From: Elmis aenea
Lineage: Eukaryota > Arthropoda > Insecta > Coleoptera > Elmidae
Assembly: GCA_947652605.1 (NCBI GenBank)
Contig: OX393579.1
Location: forward strand, 54,628,970 to 54,692,969
Length of the DNA: 64,000 nt
Direction of reading: 5' to 3'
Shown here: one piece after another, positions 36,319 through 50,575 of the stretch
How the letters are laid out: the number at the start of each line of letters is the position of its first letter
How positions within the stretch are numbered: position 1 is the first letter of the stretch
Translations under genes and position numbers: made by a program
Notes under the pieces: model-generated
Told to the model about the DNA's origin: nothing
What the model saw: the letters and a program-made list of their open reading frames with translations, nothing else
Databases searched by the model: none

Positions 36319-39300
36319 TTCCAATCCAAAGATTCTGCGGTCAAAAATAATGGAAACGCTGTTATTTCTCGCTACATGCAATAAATACTAAAACAAGATC
36401 AATTGAAAGCATTTTAATCTCGTTAAAGCTGCTGTGAATACAATAAGAATAGTTATGATGATAGCAACTGTGAAGATATATTAGAAGAAGAAGCACTTGA
36501 GCTGTAAAATTAACTTAAATTTAAACTCAAAATTAAATGAATCATACGATAAATAAAAAAGTTATAACATATTCTTTAGTGTATTTTGTATATCTTTAGT
36601 TCACCCAACATATACCTATAATATAGAATCAACAAATTAATAATACTTCTTTGTATCTTCTTAACTTTGAAGTAAATGCGTTTTACTTTTTAGGTTGTAT
36701 TAAAAATTATATTACATCATATGTACTAATAATTACTTATGTTTTCTTTAACACAATATTTTGAAAATTAAACTTTATTTAGATTTGCAAGTATAGTATA
36801 TATTTTTAAAGCTAAAGAAATTTAAAATGCAAATTAAAGAACACATTTCTGAATGCAATATTAAATTTTTTATGATTTATAAAGCATCTCGTTTATTATC
36901 TGCGCTTTATTATTAACCTGTAACTCACACTGCTTAACACATACAAAAATAGTTTTAAGTATCATTATCAACCCAAGGTTAAATCTGGGGTCCATCAAGT
37001 CAATTAAATAATAATTTGATATCGTTATGTTTATGTGTAAAGATGAACAGATACAAATATTGCCAATATTTGGCGTTGCTATAGGACATAGATTAAAGAT
37101 TACACAACTCTTTTTTGAATAGTAATTAAAAGTGCGTACTTTTTTACGTAAATGTGATTATTTTTAGAAGAGTTTATGGCATATGAATTATAGATTTGTA
37201 AACGTGTCGTAAAAGCATCATTTAAATAATTTACGAGTATTGCACATTACATTTTTGTATCGTTCCATATTTAATACAAATCTCACTCTAAATCAATCTG
37301 CAAATATAATTGTTTAATGTAATTATATTTTATATGTACAAAAAACGTTTTGCTTTGCAATAAACCACCACTGAATTGTTTAAAAAATGCCAAAGAGTTC
37401 TTTAAATGTATGCAAGTCAAAACAATGTTCCAAAAAAAGTTGAGAGACACTTTTTTGGCAAGTGTTGAGTTTTTGAAAAGCAAATTGGCTTCATTACCTT
37501 CTACGTTTGTCTTAATTAAAGCAAAGATGCTATCATTTACTTTAAACAAAGTAAAGTTTAGCAAAATATACAATTAAAAACAACTTGAGTGATAGGTACT
37601 TAATTTTTTGATAAGATAACAGGTTTTATTATTATGGAAAAAGGGCTAAAATAAAACCAATTTAGCTGCTGAGACTTCGTTTAAGATATTTAAAGATGTT
37701 TTAAACGTAATTTGTTAAAAAGCTAATTTAAATCGAATTTTTTATGCTTCTGCCAGTTATAAAAACGTGCTAAAAATATTAGTATTGTTGCACAGCTTTT
37801 AGTACAAATAAAATTAAAATAAATACATCCGAAACCTATTAATGTATTTTATTTATTACTGTTTGTTGCATTGGCCAATTTTACTACAATAAGAGTTAAC
37901 TTTTTTGGCTTTATCAAATTCGTTTCGCTTTCAACAACAATAACAAGGTCTTGTTTTTTTTGAAAATGAACCTACCTTAAACCTTCTTTGCATACATGCT
38001 AGTCACAGTTCTACAGCTGCTATAAATAATTTTCTAACGTAAACAATGAACATTCCGCGCAAAAAAGTCTTTTAAAAACTTTAAACACGCACGACCTAAA
38101 CTGTTAAAAGTTTTTGATACACATGGTTTAACTTACCTCAATCAAAAATTCACCACTGACAAAGCATTTTAAAAACACTTTCCACCATTTCTTTAAACCG
38201 ACCTATGTTAATTTATGTAAATCTAATACTTAAAATACAAATAAACATTCAACGAAGGTTACAGGGAAGTGAAATAAAACTATGCTGTACTGAAGAGGAA
38301 AGTACGGTTGACCCTCAATAATATAATTGGTATTTAACACCCAATCACTTATGTAATTCCCTTCTCATCACTATTAATTTTAAAACACAACAACACGTGG
38401 TTTTGAGCAGTCACAAAGTACACGAATAAAAAAAAAGACGCGCTGGTACAGCAGTTAATTAACTATATTATGCGCTCGCGATTTATACAAATTGAAAATA
38501 TCAGAACTGCGTAAACTCTAGCCTGGTTTGAAGGACAACAACAGTTCCAGAAGAATATAATACATAAGTTATTTAAGTAGCTGTAGATTAGATACTGAAA
38601 GTCGTGTTTTATGCCTATTTCGAGATCTGTTCGAAGGTTTGGCATGAGATTATATTGTATAAGGAGAGTTATCTATTAGGTGACAAAAATTTCATTGCGT
38701 ACTTTTGTATTGGTGACGTAAATGATCACGAGGTGACTTTGTTGGTTCATATAACTGTATATAAACAGTTCAACAAAGGATGGATCGTTTAAATAAATAT
38801 ACGTAACAATGATAACTGTTTAAAAGGGGCCCGACGAGACGAGCCTCTTCCTGAACGCAAAATGTGGTGGGAGATGTTTATTTAAAGTTTGATTTGATTG
38901 GGAATTAATTGAATACGTTTTTCATCGATCCATGTGGCTTGGAATTGAATAAAATGTTAATATTACTAAGTTTTGTATCATGTTCAACCTTTTTTAATAT
39001 TTGCACCCATTATTATACAGTTTTCAACAGGTTTTCACTTGATTACAAATTTTACTATATCAGGATGTTTTTGATTAACTTATGTGGTTTAAAAATGTTT
39101 TTGGTTGGTTCATTTGGGGGGGTTTATAAACGGTAAAAAGAGCCAAAAACCTTTTTTTTAACTCAATATTTACAGTTCTCAAGCTCTATAACGACTTATT
39201 GCAAGCCTATTCTGACCCCCCTAACCCCCCCGCCTGCGCCACTGGCTAGCCTTAATTATTATCTACACTCAATTTTATATAGTTTTGAAGGGGGTTTTTC

Positions 39301-39761
39301 ACACAATTACTGTATTAGGGTGTCTTTGGTTGGTTCATGATTTAAAAAATGGAACATTATAATGTCTTTATTCGGTTCGAATTATCAAAAAATTGTAATT
39401 GTTATGTTTTGAATCATTTTACTTAAACTACACTTAATATTGTACAATGTACAATACACTTTTGATTTGGCTTTGTATTTTATTTCATATCTCTTTGGTT
39501 AGTTCATGATACTTTAAAAATTATTGCTACTATTAAGTTTTGTACCATGGCCAGACTATATTTAAATCTGCAATCAATTTTATAGGGCATCAAACCACTT
39601 GTCGGTGAAATCTATGGTAACAATTCAACATAATTTGACAAACCAGAATTATGTCAAGTTAAAAAAATTTAATGTTACTGTAAAATTAATTTTAGTTTAA
39701 CTCTTATCAGGAAACAGGAGGGAAGATATAAGAAATTAATTTGTAACTATAACTAATAAAT
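36319..39761. other. Divergent intergenic region between carrier C and TSSK-like kinase
   Basis: About 3.4 kb without a recognisable gene. ORFs near 37283-37577 overlap on both strands and show no domain. A diverged tandem repeat lies at about 38890-39600, and a GC-rich half-end ACCCCCC..GCGCCACTGG near 39216-39247 looks like the right end of a hAT-type MITE. Confidence 0.5.
38890..39600 (+). repeat. Diverged tandem repeat (~280-bp period)
   Basis: Recurring words in the same order (ACTAAGTTTTGTATCATG, then TTTGGTTGGTTCAT and TTTAAAAATG) show two to three old copies. Substitutions and indels are frequent. It lies 5' of the TSSK-like gene. Confidence 0.5.
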
Positions 39762-41500
<1,739 letters not shown>

Positions 41501-41625
41501 GTTTAACATTTAAAAAAAAATAACTATGAAACTACTTGTATTATAATTGTGAATATTAATACAAGAAATTATTAAGTCAAATCAATAAGTTTGTAAAAGC
41601 GTGTAAGAGTATTTAACTTTTTTTA

Positions 41626-41631
41626 AATAAA
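41626..41631 (+). terminator. Poly(A) signal of the TSSK-like gene
   Basis: AATAAA occurs 126 nt after the stop. A minus-strand signal (TTTATT on the plus strand at 41663-41668) lies only about 35 bp further, so the two convergent transcripts may meet or overlap here. Confidence 0.5.
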
Positions 41632-41662
41632 AAGGGACACACAATAAAAAAACAAGGAATGT

Positions 41663-43092
41663 TTTATTTGTGCTTTATAAAAATTGTATATAAAACAATG
41701 CCAATGTAAGTACAACAATAAATATTACTTCTAAAATGTTTAAAAGTTGAAGCAAAACCTGAAAGGTTTAATTTTTATTTACAGTTGCAGTTCTATAAGT
41801 GTTTAGGCATGAAAATGGTTACATATTGTCAGATATCTACTTGTTTAATTTGTTTAAATCTCACTCAGAATTAAAAAACGATTAAAACATTAAACGAATC
41901 ATGAAGGAAGATGACATTTTATTTTATTTTATAAATTAATAAACATTACTTGAGCCTAGGATGTTTCTCCCAAGGTTTTAAAGTTTCTATTTTTTAAATT
42001 TTTTAAAGTATTTCTACTTTTTTTGTTGTAGTGGGGTCACTATAAACATGCCTTTACATAGGAGCAGTGGCGTAGCGAGAGTAAATGGCGCCCGGGGCAG
42101 TTTTTTTCACCTCCCCCTCGCTCGTATTTTTATTGTAGTTTGTGAGTTTTAAGTAAAATATTTATTTCAATATACTATAATGATAACAAAGTTTAATAGT
42201 ATAATGGCATTTTAGTTTTCTGGCTTTCAATAAATGAAAAAATCTCAAAAATATTTTGTCTTCACGGCGCCCCATTAAGACTGGCGCCCGGGACATCGAT
42301 ATGCCCCTTGCCCCCCGGTCGCTACGCCACTGCCTAGGAGCAAATCTGACCCAGACTTAACAAACTTTAATAAATCTTAAATTACTTAAGATATCCAAAA
42401 TTCATTTCGCAAGTACCTAAGATAAATCACAAAAAAATGTCTTTTGTTTCAGAACATTTTTCCACAAGATAATGTAAACAACATAAAATAAATTGTGATA
42501 ATAATTCATTTAATTTTTTTTTTCAGTTCAATGTGACCGCTTATACAATAATCGTGATTTTAAAAATTAAATTTTGCAATCACTATGTTGTTTTTCAGTT
42601 AATAATTCTTACAAGGCCTTTTAGTCAATCAACTGAATTCCCTCATTCTAAGGAAATATAACTATAGCTTAGCAAAAACAAGAACTGAGGTAGTTTAAGT
42701 CGATTTTTCAACAAAAGAATTAAGGTTGAGCATCTACTCATGGTAGGAACTAAATCTGTGAAAATCTTTGGTCATTCAGCCCCACACAAGTATTAACAGA
42801 AAACGAAATAAAAAATAGTCACACATTTTGAAAAAAGAACTGAAATGGTTAATTTATCATTCAACAAACATTCAGTATAAAATTAATTCAGTGAAGAATC
42901 TACAGCTAATCATTATAAAGGCACAACTAAGGTTTAAAAAATTAATTTGTACAAAAATCCATATGCAACAGTAAAACGTTGCAGTCTTATATGTATGTGC
43001 TAAATTACTTGTTAATTAAAGATCCACGTTAAATTGTAAGGCCTGTGTGTTTAAAAAACGAGATGCTGTTAACTATTCAAATATACCAAGTG
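41663..43092 (-). other. Probable GLUT 3' UTR
   Basis: No gene is visible between the GLUT stop codon and the TSSK poly(A) region. If the minus-strand AATAAA at 41668-41663 is used, the GLUT 3' UTR is about 1.4 kb and includes the hAT-type MITE at 42065-42332. The extent is inferred. Confidence 0.35.
42065..42332. mobile_element. hAT-type MITE, 268 bp (copy 2)
   Basis: It has the same ends as copy 1 at 34084-34355: CAGTGGCGTAGCGAG and GTCGCTACGCCACTG. The flanks CATAGGAG and CCTAGGAG match at 7 of 8 bases, which fixes an 8-bp target duplication and supports the hAT superfamily. It is non-coding and likely transcribed within the GLUT 3' UTR. Confidence 0.88.
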
Positions 43093-46000
43093 TTAGGCAA
43101 CTTTGATATCATTAATAGGAGAGGAAGTAGTGGTTGTTGAAGAACGACTTGGGCTATCTAAAACTTTCGAACGTAATCCATTTTTGCAGAGTTCATAAAT
43201 ATCTACTGTATGACGTCCTTTGGTTTCTGGTAAATAAAACCTGGAACAAAAATACGTACAAAAGAATATTAATGACCAATTTTTCTGCTAAATTTTCCCT
43301 CATGAACATTTGCTGTTGGATTACAAACTCATAATATTGTAATAATATCAATGTAGAAAATTTGTTTCTGTCTATAAAAGGCAATAATTACAGATTATAA
43401 TTTTTAAAGAAACAATTTATTTAAATAAATTTGGATGTTATGGGCAGTTTTAATAACGAAAAAATATACATATGATCCTTGAATTTTGTAAGATTTAAAG
43501 CATTTACAGATCACTGCTTTCATTGAAGTCTTTAAAATGGTCCAAAAAATCTGTTATCAAAGTAATTAGCAGGAAAATGCAAAAAAAAATCATCTGACAG
43601 ATGAATCGAAATACAATTTCACACTTATTTCTATATATTTAAACATAAAACACATTTTCAATCAGTAAAATTTAGATGACACACCTAGAGAATAAAGTTA
43701 TATTGACTTTTATTCAAGAAAAGGCAAAAAAATTTATTAAAATTTTGAGGTTATGTTTTCTTAATTTTTGTATTTATTGTTGTAGCTTTTTTAATAGTGC
43801 ATATTTTGCAAAAATAACAATTGATATCGTGAAAGCATACTTTAGTTTATATTTTAAAATTAGAAACCGAAACTTATTCGTTGATATAAGCACAAAATAC
43901 TTAATTTCGGGGTGCGTAACGAGCTCTGTCGATCTCAAAATTTATCAAGCATGTAAACCGCTAAAACTGCAATATAGACGGCTAATATTGCTGAATAAAC
44001 GATTTTAAAACAATTTTAGTAATTTTAAAGTCATAATGTATCTTTAAATACATTAAAATATTAATTTTTATATAAAAAATTAATCGCACATATCATCATA
44101 TGATAAATTTAATATGTAAGTTAATCATTTGGTTATAAAATAAAGTTTTATGATTTGATTATTATTTAAATGGCTCAGTATTTAACCAAAATGTGATATT
44201 CATCCAGATTTGTTCTTAAAATCATCAATTTATCACTTACAAACGAACTCTACTGCATAAGTTTTTTTAAAAATTATTATTTACATACTTAATCCTATGT
44301 ACGACACTTACCTAACAAAAAAGAATAGCGCAACTGTAATAGCTGCGAAAATCATGAACGAGGACGCTCCAATATATGAGTTTAACGTAGGAAAACTCAT
44401 TCCCACTACAAAATTACCGCCCCAATTGAACATACTTCCAAGAGCCATGGCACTGGGCCTGGGGCCCACTTCAAACAGTTCCGATCCCACGAAATAAGGA
44501 ATCGGGCCCAAGCCGAGGCCGTAAACCAAAACATATGCTAATGCAGCTATGATGCACAAATATGGCATCCAAGATGTAGAAGACTAAAAGAATATTGAAG
44601 AGTATTTTTATAGAGGATTGACACAATAATAATTAAACATCGTCAATATTACAATACGTCCTAAGAAAACTTAATAATGATTAATTAAAACTTACAATGT
44701 AGGAGATGGAAAGACCCAGTACGATTAGAGTGACAGCGGCACTTATACAACTAATTTGCATAATAGTTCTTCGATAAAAATACGACATAGTAAAAATTGA
44801 CACTGAAGCCATTGTAAGATTTACAATGCCAGCACCGATTGTTGCTAATTGACTGTTGAACTCTGATAATCCTGCGCTTTTGAAGATTGAAACGGAATAA
44901 TAAAACACCTAAAATAAACCTCCATGTAGGACAAAAGGGCCATTTACAAAAATATTAATTGATCACAAATTTTGGTTGCTAAAGAGTTTTTAAAAAAGGT
45001 GTGGGCAAATATTTGAATCACTATTAAAAATTTTTCTTAATAGCAAGTTTTTTTGTACGCTCAGAAATAAAAAGTGACCAACATTTTTAATAGAAACCCC
45101 ACAAAAAAAAATGTAATGGGAACATTAGTTGCAATGACCAGTGGAATACGCAAGGGGGGATTAAGGGGATAAATCCCTCCTCGAAAATTTGAAAAGTACT
45201 AAAATTATAATAACCGCAATGCCAAAAATATAAAATACATATAAAAAAATATATAAAGTATAATATATGTTCGTATATTTCACTTATAAATGCTATTTTT
45301 ATGTACGCTTGACCTTGAAAATTTAAAAAATTTGCCTACGACGCTGTTACCAGGGGGCCCGCCGCACCTCTTCCTTGCAACTCACTTTTTGTGTCTAGCC
45401 CCTAGGTTATTTTCTCATTTTACCAAATTAATTTTCGCAAATTAAAACAATATCCCCCTGAAATATTTTTCTGCGTACGCCACTGGCCAGGACCTATTTA
45501 AATTCCTTATTTTTTTCTTATTTCAAATATATAAGGGTTGATGTAGTTATTTTCAATTATACAAAAGTTACAAACGTTTTTAAACTTTTTTAAAGATAAC
45601 ATAAAAACAAAAAGTAGGCTGTAAAAACAAAATAAAACAATACCCATGTATTTCCATAAAATTTGGTCCACCCTGTACAATCTAAATAGAAAAGGTTGTT
45701 TCCAAATAGAATAGAAATATTTAAAAAAGTACAGTTGGCCACCTTATATAACAACCAAAATTGCCTCATGAAAATTGAATTACATTATTTAACTATTAAA
45801 GCTTACAGCATTGATTCCACTTAATTGTTGACCAGCTTGCATTGAACACACTAATAATAAGGGCAACAATAAAGTGCGATCAGAAAGCACTTTAGCAATA
45901 TTCCATGTTTCTTTGACATCCTCAGACTGTTGAGCTTCCAATTTCATTTCGTGTATTTCTTCCTCCAGAAATTCTTTGGCAGTACCTCTAATACAAGCCA

Positions 46001-49000
46001 GCTCTGGATAATTTGAAAACAGTTAATAAATTAATTAAAAAACATTGCTACTCCCACATAGAATTATATCTGCTAAGTTTCAAGATCACAAGCATATTTA
46101 AAGATTAACAGCCCAATAATTTTGCAAATTAAGATAACTTAAATAAAAATCATCAAGAACCATTTATCGTTACTAGAGTTCACTAAAATATACCAGCATT
46201 ATTTTAATTAAATAAATACTTACGTTTAAAAGCTTTTGTCGGCTGCTTCTTGATGAACATTAAATACTTGGGACTTTCTGGTAAAAATGGCATAACAGGA
46301 ATTGCTATGACGACGAAAATGGTAAAAAAAGCCAGTAAATGATGCCATGACTCTTCAGTTCCTATAATTACAAAAAACGAAAATTAAAAGTATGTATTTC
46401 CAAAATATTCAGTTCGGTTTTGCATCAGTAACAAATTAAATTGCTTTTACTATATTTGTTGCTGTTTGCTAATACTGACCTAATATTTGTCTAAGACCCA
46501 AAATTTGGCCCAAAAGCACCCCGGTAGTAATACCAAGGGGGCACAATACACCCATGGCTCCCCTATACTCTAGTGGAGATATTTCTGTTAAATACATGGG
46601 CACTACACAAGTTATTAAACCTAAAAATAAAAGAATAATCTCAGTATTTCGTGTAAAAATAAGATAAGACATATACAGTGTGTCCCAATTTACATGGTTC
46701 TTATAACTAGCTTTGTTATTATTAAAGCTAGAACTAGGTTAAATGGGGAAAGTTGTAAAATTTTAAGAGCTTATTATTATGCTTGTGGTTTTTTAGTAAC
46801 ATGGCATAAGGAATATAGAGAGTGCACGATGGCTAACTGTTTTATTATTAATGCTATAAAGTTGGTTAAATGGGGAAAGCTATACAAGTTTAGGAGCTTT
46901 TATTATTATGCTTGTGTTTTTTTAATGTTTCATGGCATAAAGAATATACAGAGTGTACCATGGCTAACTTTATTATTATTAATGCTTAAAGTTGGTTAAA
47001 TGGGGGGAGTTTAACAATTTTAATATTTTATGATTTTTTCTCTTCATATCGACATATTTCATTTTCTTTTACTGGCCTTAAAACGCATGAAATTACAAAT
47101 CTTTTACCTGAGGAAAGTCCGACCAACAATCGTCCCGCTAACAACATTTCAGTCGAGTTGGAAGACTTTGATGCAAAAAATAAAATTCCACCTAAAACAG
47201 CTAAAACCGCACTAATAATGATGGATCCTTTGCGTCCCACGCGGTCGGCAAACCAAGATCCTGTCAGAGATCCTACGGCTCCTCCAACCAAGAATATTGA
47301 CACGATTGTCGACCACAGAACATCTAAACCTGATGTCGACAGCACCGAGTCATAGCGTGTGTACACACTTTCGTTGCAAAAAGCTTTTATTATCTAAAAT
47401 GAGTGTACAGTTCGAGAGAAAGACAATAATTTAAACAAATTTTAACATGATTTATTATTAAACTGGCCGGTAGTGTGAAAATTAAGTGTACTCACATCAG
47501 CAGGCGCATTTACCACTCCGATGTGGTATCCAACCGGTACGCATAGACCAAGGGCTGTGGAGGCCCCTGCCAATATTAACACTTTTGGCCATCGTTTATT
47601 GGCTTTAATATGAGTAACTTCCTAAAAAAAAAAAAACATTTATTTATTTACAATTATTTTTTTGGGGTACTCAATAATAAAATTCGTATGAGCATTTAAA
47701 ATTGTTTATAGAGATAAATAAACTTTTTTTTTTATAAACTCAATATTCAAATTCTTCTCGAGCAATAATCTAGGATTTTTTTAAAAACATATTTTTAATT
47801 ATTTACTAATATATTTATTGTTTGTTTTCTTGTGATGTTCAACATTGAAATTCTTCATATGCAATAATTTCTTTAATTGCGTACCAGTATGTTATTTATG
47901 TTGATTTTTTTGTGACTCAATAGTAAAATTCTTTTAAAGCATCAGTGTAAAAATTTCTTAATATATATTTTATTATTATTATATATTTATTGCAAATATT
48001 ATTAATATCAACAATACAAAAATAAATAAAGAAAAATGGTTGCAGATATTTTTAATTTGTATATTCTTAATGATACCAAAAACAAATTGTGTTGATACAA
48101 TACTAAGCTACCACTGAAATTTAGAGTTTATTTAATTTAAATGAAATGACCACCACTGGATATATTTATATTTAATTGTAAAATTTATATTTACCAGATC
48201 TGGTAACATCTTGCATGAAGGAAAAACGATAAATAAATACAATGAAGTATTAGCGCTGCCACAAAACTTAATTAATGTTCTCTATTTATTGTTTATCTAA
48301 GTTAATTTAGTTAATTATATTAATGATGATGGGCATATGGAAAAATCAGTAAAACAGCAATAATTCTGCACTATCATTGTGTTTTTGTAAAAAATGATTT
48401 GTAGTATGATTAACTGTTAATTGCAAAGAGCATTTAATTAAATATGTGAGTTTAACATATGCTCTGTGGTTGTTATGAACGATTTGTGATTTATTTGGGT
48501 TAATACGTCAACCGGTTCATTTATAGACTTTTATAAACAAAATAAATTAAGTTATTTTTGTAAACTATTTAAAGCAGCAACCACATATTAAAAACAAAAT
48601 GTTAAGTATTGAAACTTATTAAATTAACATTTCAATTTATGATGTTGTTGAAGGTATGCAATTTTAAAGTGAAAATACCTACAGCTTTAAAAAAAAAAAA
48701 AAAAGAAAAAGCACTAAGCAATTTTTGTATTTCCAAAGTGTTTGTGTATATTCTCTTTGAATGTAGCACTTCAAATACACACACACAAATATAACTGATG
48801 CGAATACTGTTAAATTAAACATAAGAAAAGTCCTTCACAATTTTGGAATAAATTTAAATAAAAATTATGGTAAAAATTCACTATTTTTTGTAGCAATTAA
48901 ATGACTTATCTGTGCCACGTATTAATTTGCCAGTACAGAAATAATTTGAATTTTTTAATTTGTACCCATTTAATATTTTATACTCCTCTATCTAGAAGTG

Positions 49001-50157
49001 TATAATACTTACATAATATACAGGGTGTTTCGTAAAAAATGTGAAAAAATTTGCGAGGTGATTCCTTATCGAAAATTAAGGGAAGTATTTTATGTAAATT
49101 TTTTTCTTTAGACGTCTCCTTTCTCAAATTTGGATAAATGTAGGAGAAAGATATTTGGTAGATGTTTTATACTTATTAAAAGGTTTCCCATAGTAATATT
49201 TTCAATCATCTCCCACCTTCACAGGGGGCTGAAAAATGCAACCCCTGTTGGTTTTTTAGTCGGAACCTTTTGGTGGGTTGAAATTTTGCAATGGTGCATG
49301 TTTACTTATTTAATTTTTTACTCAAAAACTGTTGATTTTTCAGGAAAATTTAAATATAAAAAATTTCTAAATAAACGAAGCTTTAAAAAAAATATTTTTA
49401 AATTGAAAAATTTCAACCCACCAAAAAGTTCTGATAAAAAAACCAATAGGGGTCGCACTTTTCAGCCCCCTGTGAAGGTGGGAGATGATTGAAAATATTA
49501 CTATGGGAAACCTTTTAATAAGTATAAATCTACCAAATATCATTCTGCTACATAATATTCAAATTTGAGAAATAAAATGAACACCTAATTTTACCGTTCC
49601 TCCGAAAGGAGACGTCTAAATAAAAATTTTATATAAAAGACCCCCTTTACATTTCGATAAGGAATCACCTCCCGAATTTTTTCGCATTTTTTACGAAACA
49701 CCCTGTATAATAAAATAATAAAAAACAATGCAATTTTTTTTATAAGTAATTTCAAAGCTGTAAATTTAACACATTAAATAACCATAATGCAGCTTGGATA
49801 ATGAATATTAGTTTATTAAATATAAAAAAATTCTTTTAAGTCACTGCCACATGGCCATTCATTTTTTTTTTTAAATTTTGCATCTGCACGGGCATTTTAC
49901 ATTTTATACTTCTTCACATTTACGTGATCTTTACAAACCATTAAGGTGCTAAAAACTCTTCTCAGAACTAAAAACTGCCTGTGTAACAAAAAATGACGAA
50001 AAAAAAGTTCAAAAACCTTTATTCATACAAAAATTACAAAACTATTCGACTAGAACATTATTTGAAGGCACAAACAAATAAATAACATGTAAAATGGACG
50101 GACAAATCTTACCTCTAAACCATCAATTTTGGTGGAATTTAATGACTTACTTAACAT
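43093..50157 (-). CDS. Facilitated glucose transporter, class I GLUT-like (SLC2A)
   Basis: Nine exons join in frame: 50157-50113, 47621-47496, 47393-47108, 46620-46480, 46361-46224, 46003-45807, 44908-44696, 44583-44312 and 43240-43093. They give 521 aa. MFS sugar-porter motifs appear in order: ADRVGRKG, PMYLTEISPLEYRGAMG, PFLPESPKYL, QQLSGINAVFYYS, GPIPYFVGSELFEVGPRPSA and RFYLPETKGR. Twelve hydrophobic segments are consistent with the plasma-membrane fold. The QLS motif places it with class I (GLUT1-4-like) transporters. An alternative first exon at 52172-52095 also fits the splice frame. Introns contain a 690-bp palindrome, a hAT-type MITE and a tandem repeat. The substrate is probably glucose, by family. 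Confidence 0.92.
45139..45485. mobile_element. MITE related to the hAT-type copies, in a GLUT intron
   Basis: The ends are CAGTGGAATACGCAAGGGGGG and the inverse CCCCCTGAAATATTTTTCTGCGTACGCCACTG. The flanks GCAATGAC and GCCAGGAC agree at 6 of 8 bases. The interior differs from the copies at 34 and 42 kb, so it is a separate subfamily. Confidence 0.7.
46668..47015. repeat. Tandem repeat (~130-bp period) in a GLUT intron
   Basis: Two clear copies and one partial share CATGGCATAAGGAATATA, GATGGCTAACT, TTATTATTAATGCT, AAAGTTGGTTAAATGGGG and TTTAGGAGCTTTTATTATTATGCTTGTG. The left edge has a CAGTGTGTCCC word like the ends of the foldback elements, so the array may derive from such an element. Confidence 0.7.
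49019..49709. mobile_element. Near-complete palindromic element, ~690 bp, in the first GLUT intron
   Basis: The outer ends are ACAGGGTGTTTCGTAAAAAA and the inverse TTTTTTACGAAACACCCTGT. Inverted pairing continues inward, with GAGGTGATTCCTTATCG, GACGTCTCCTTT, TAGTAATATTTTCAATCATC and CCCACCTTCACAGGGGGCTG all matched on the other arm. The RNA would fold into a hairpin of about 300 bp. It flanks on TA-rich DNA. There is no transposase. The short ORF 49130-49492 only reads through it. Confidence 0.88.
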
Positions 50158-50575
50158 TATTTTTAGCTTAAATATACAACATTCGATTTACAAAAACAAC
50201 AATGTATTTCGATTAGGAAGAATTATGAATCTGTAAAATGGCTTAAGTTAATTATAGAATTGATTAAACAAACGCGATAAATAAATTGAATTACAATAAT
50301 CTTAACCAATTTTAAACTTTAATGAAATTATGACGATGTTTATAATTTCACAATAACTTTTAAATGCTTGTGCGTTATCGACTATCTTCTGAGGTTTTCT
50401 ACAAAACTACAACAAATTTAATGATAAAAATTGAAACCCCAGCTCAGAAATCTATTTGGAAAACTATTTTTCACAGTCTTACTAATGAGATCATTTTGTT
50501 TGTTAATAATGAAATGAAAAAATATAGTAATGCTGTGATATGAACATGGAAACTGGACAAAAAATGATGAATCTT

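Noticed and set aside
36319..36381. Upstream in-frame ATG extending carrier copy C by 21 residues
   Set aside because: The other two copies start at the aligned downstream Met; the extension is polar and unconserved.
37283..37577. Overlapping ORFs of 96 and 75 codons
   Set aside because: Same AT-rich bases on both strands, no recognisable motif; likely chance.
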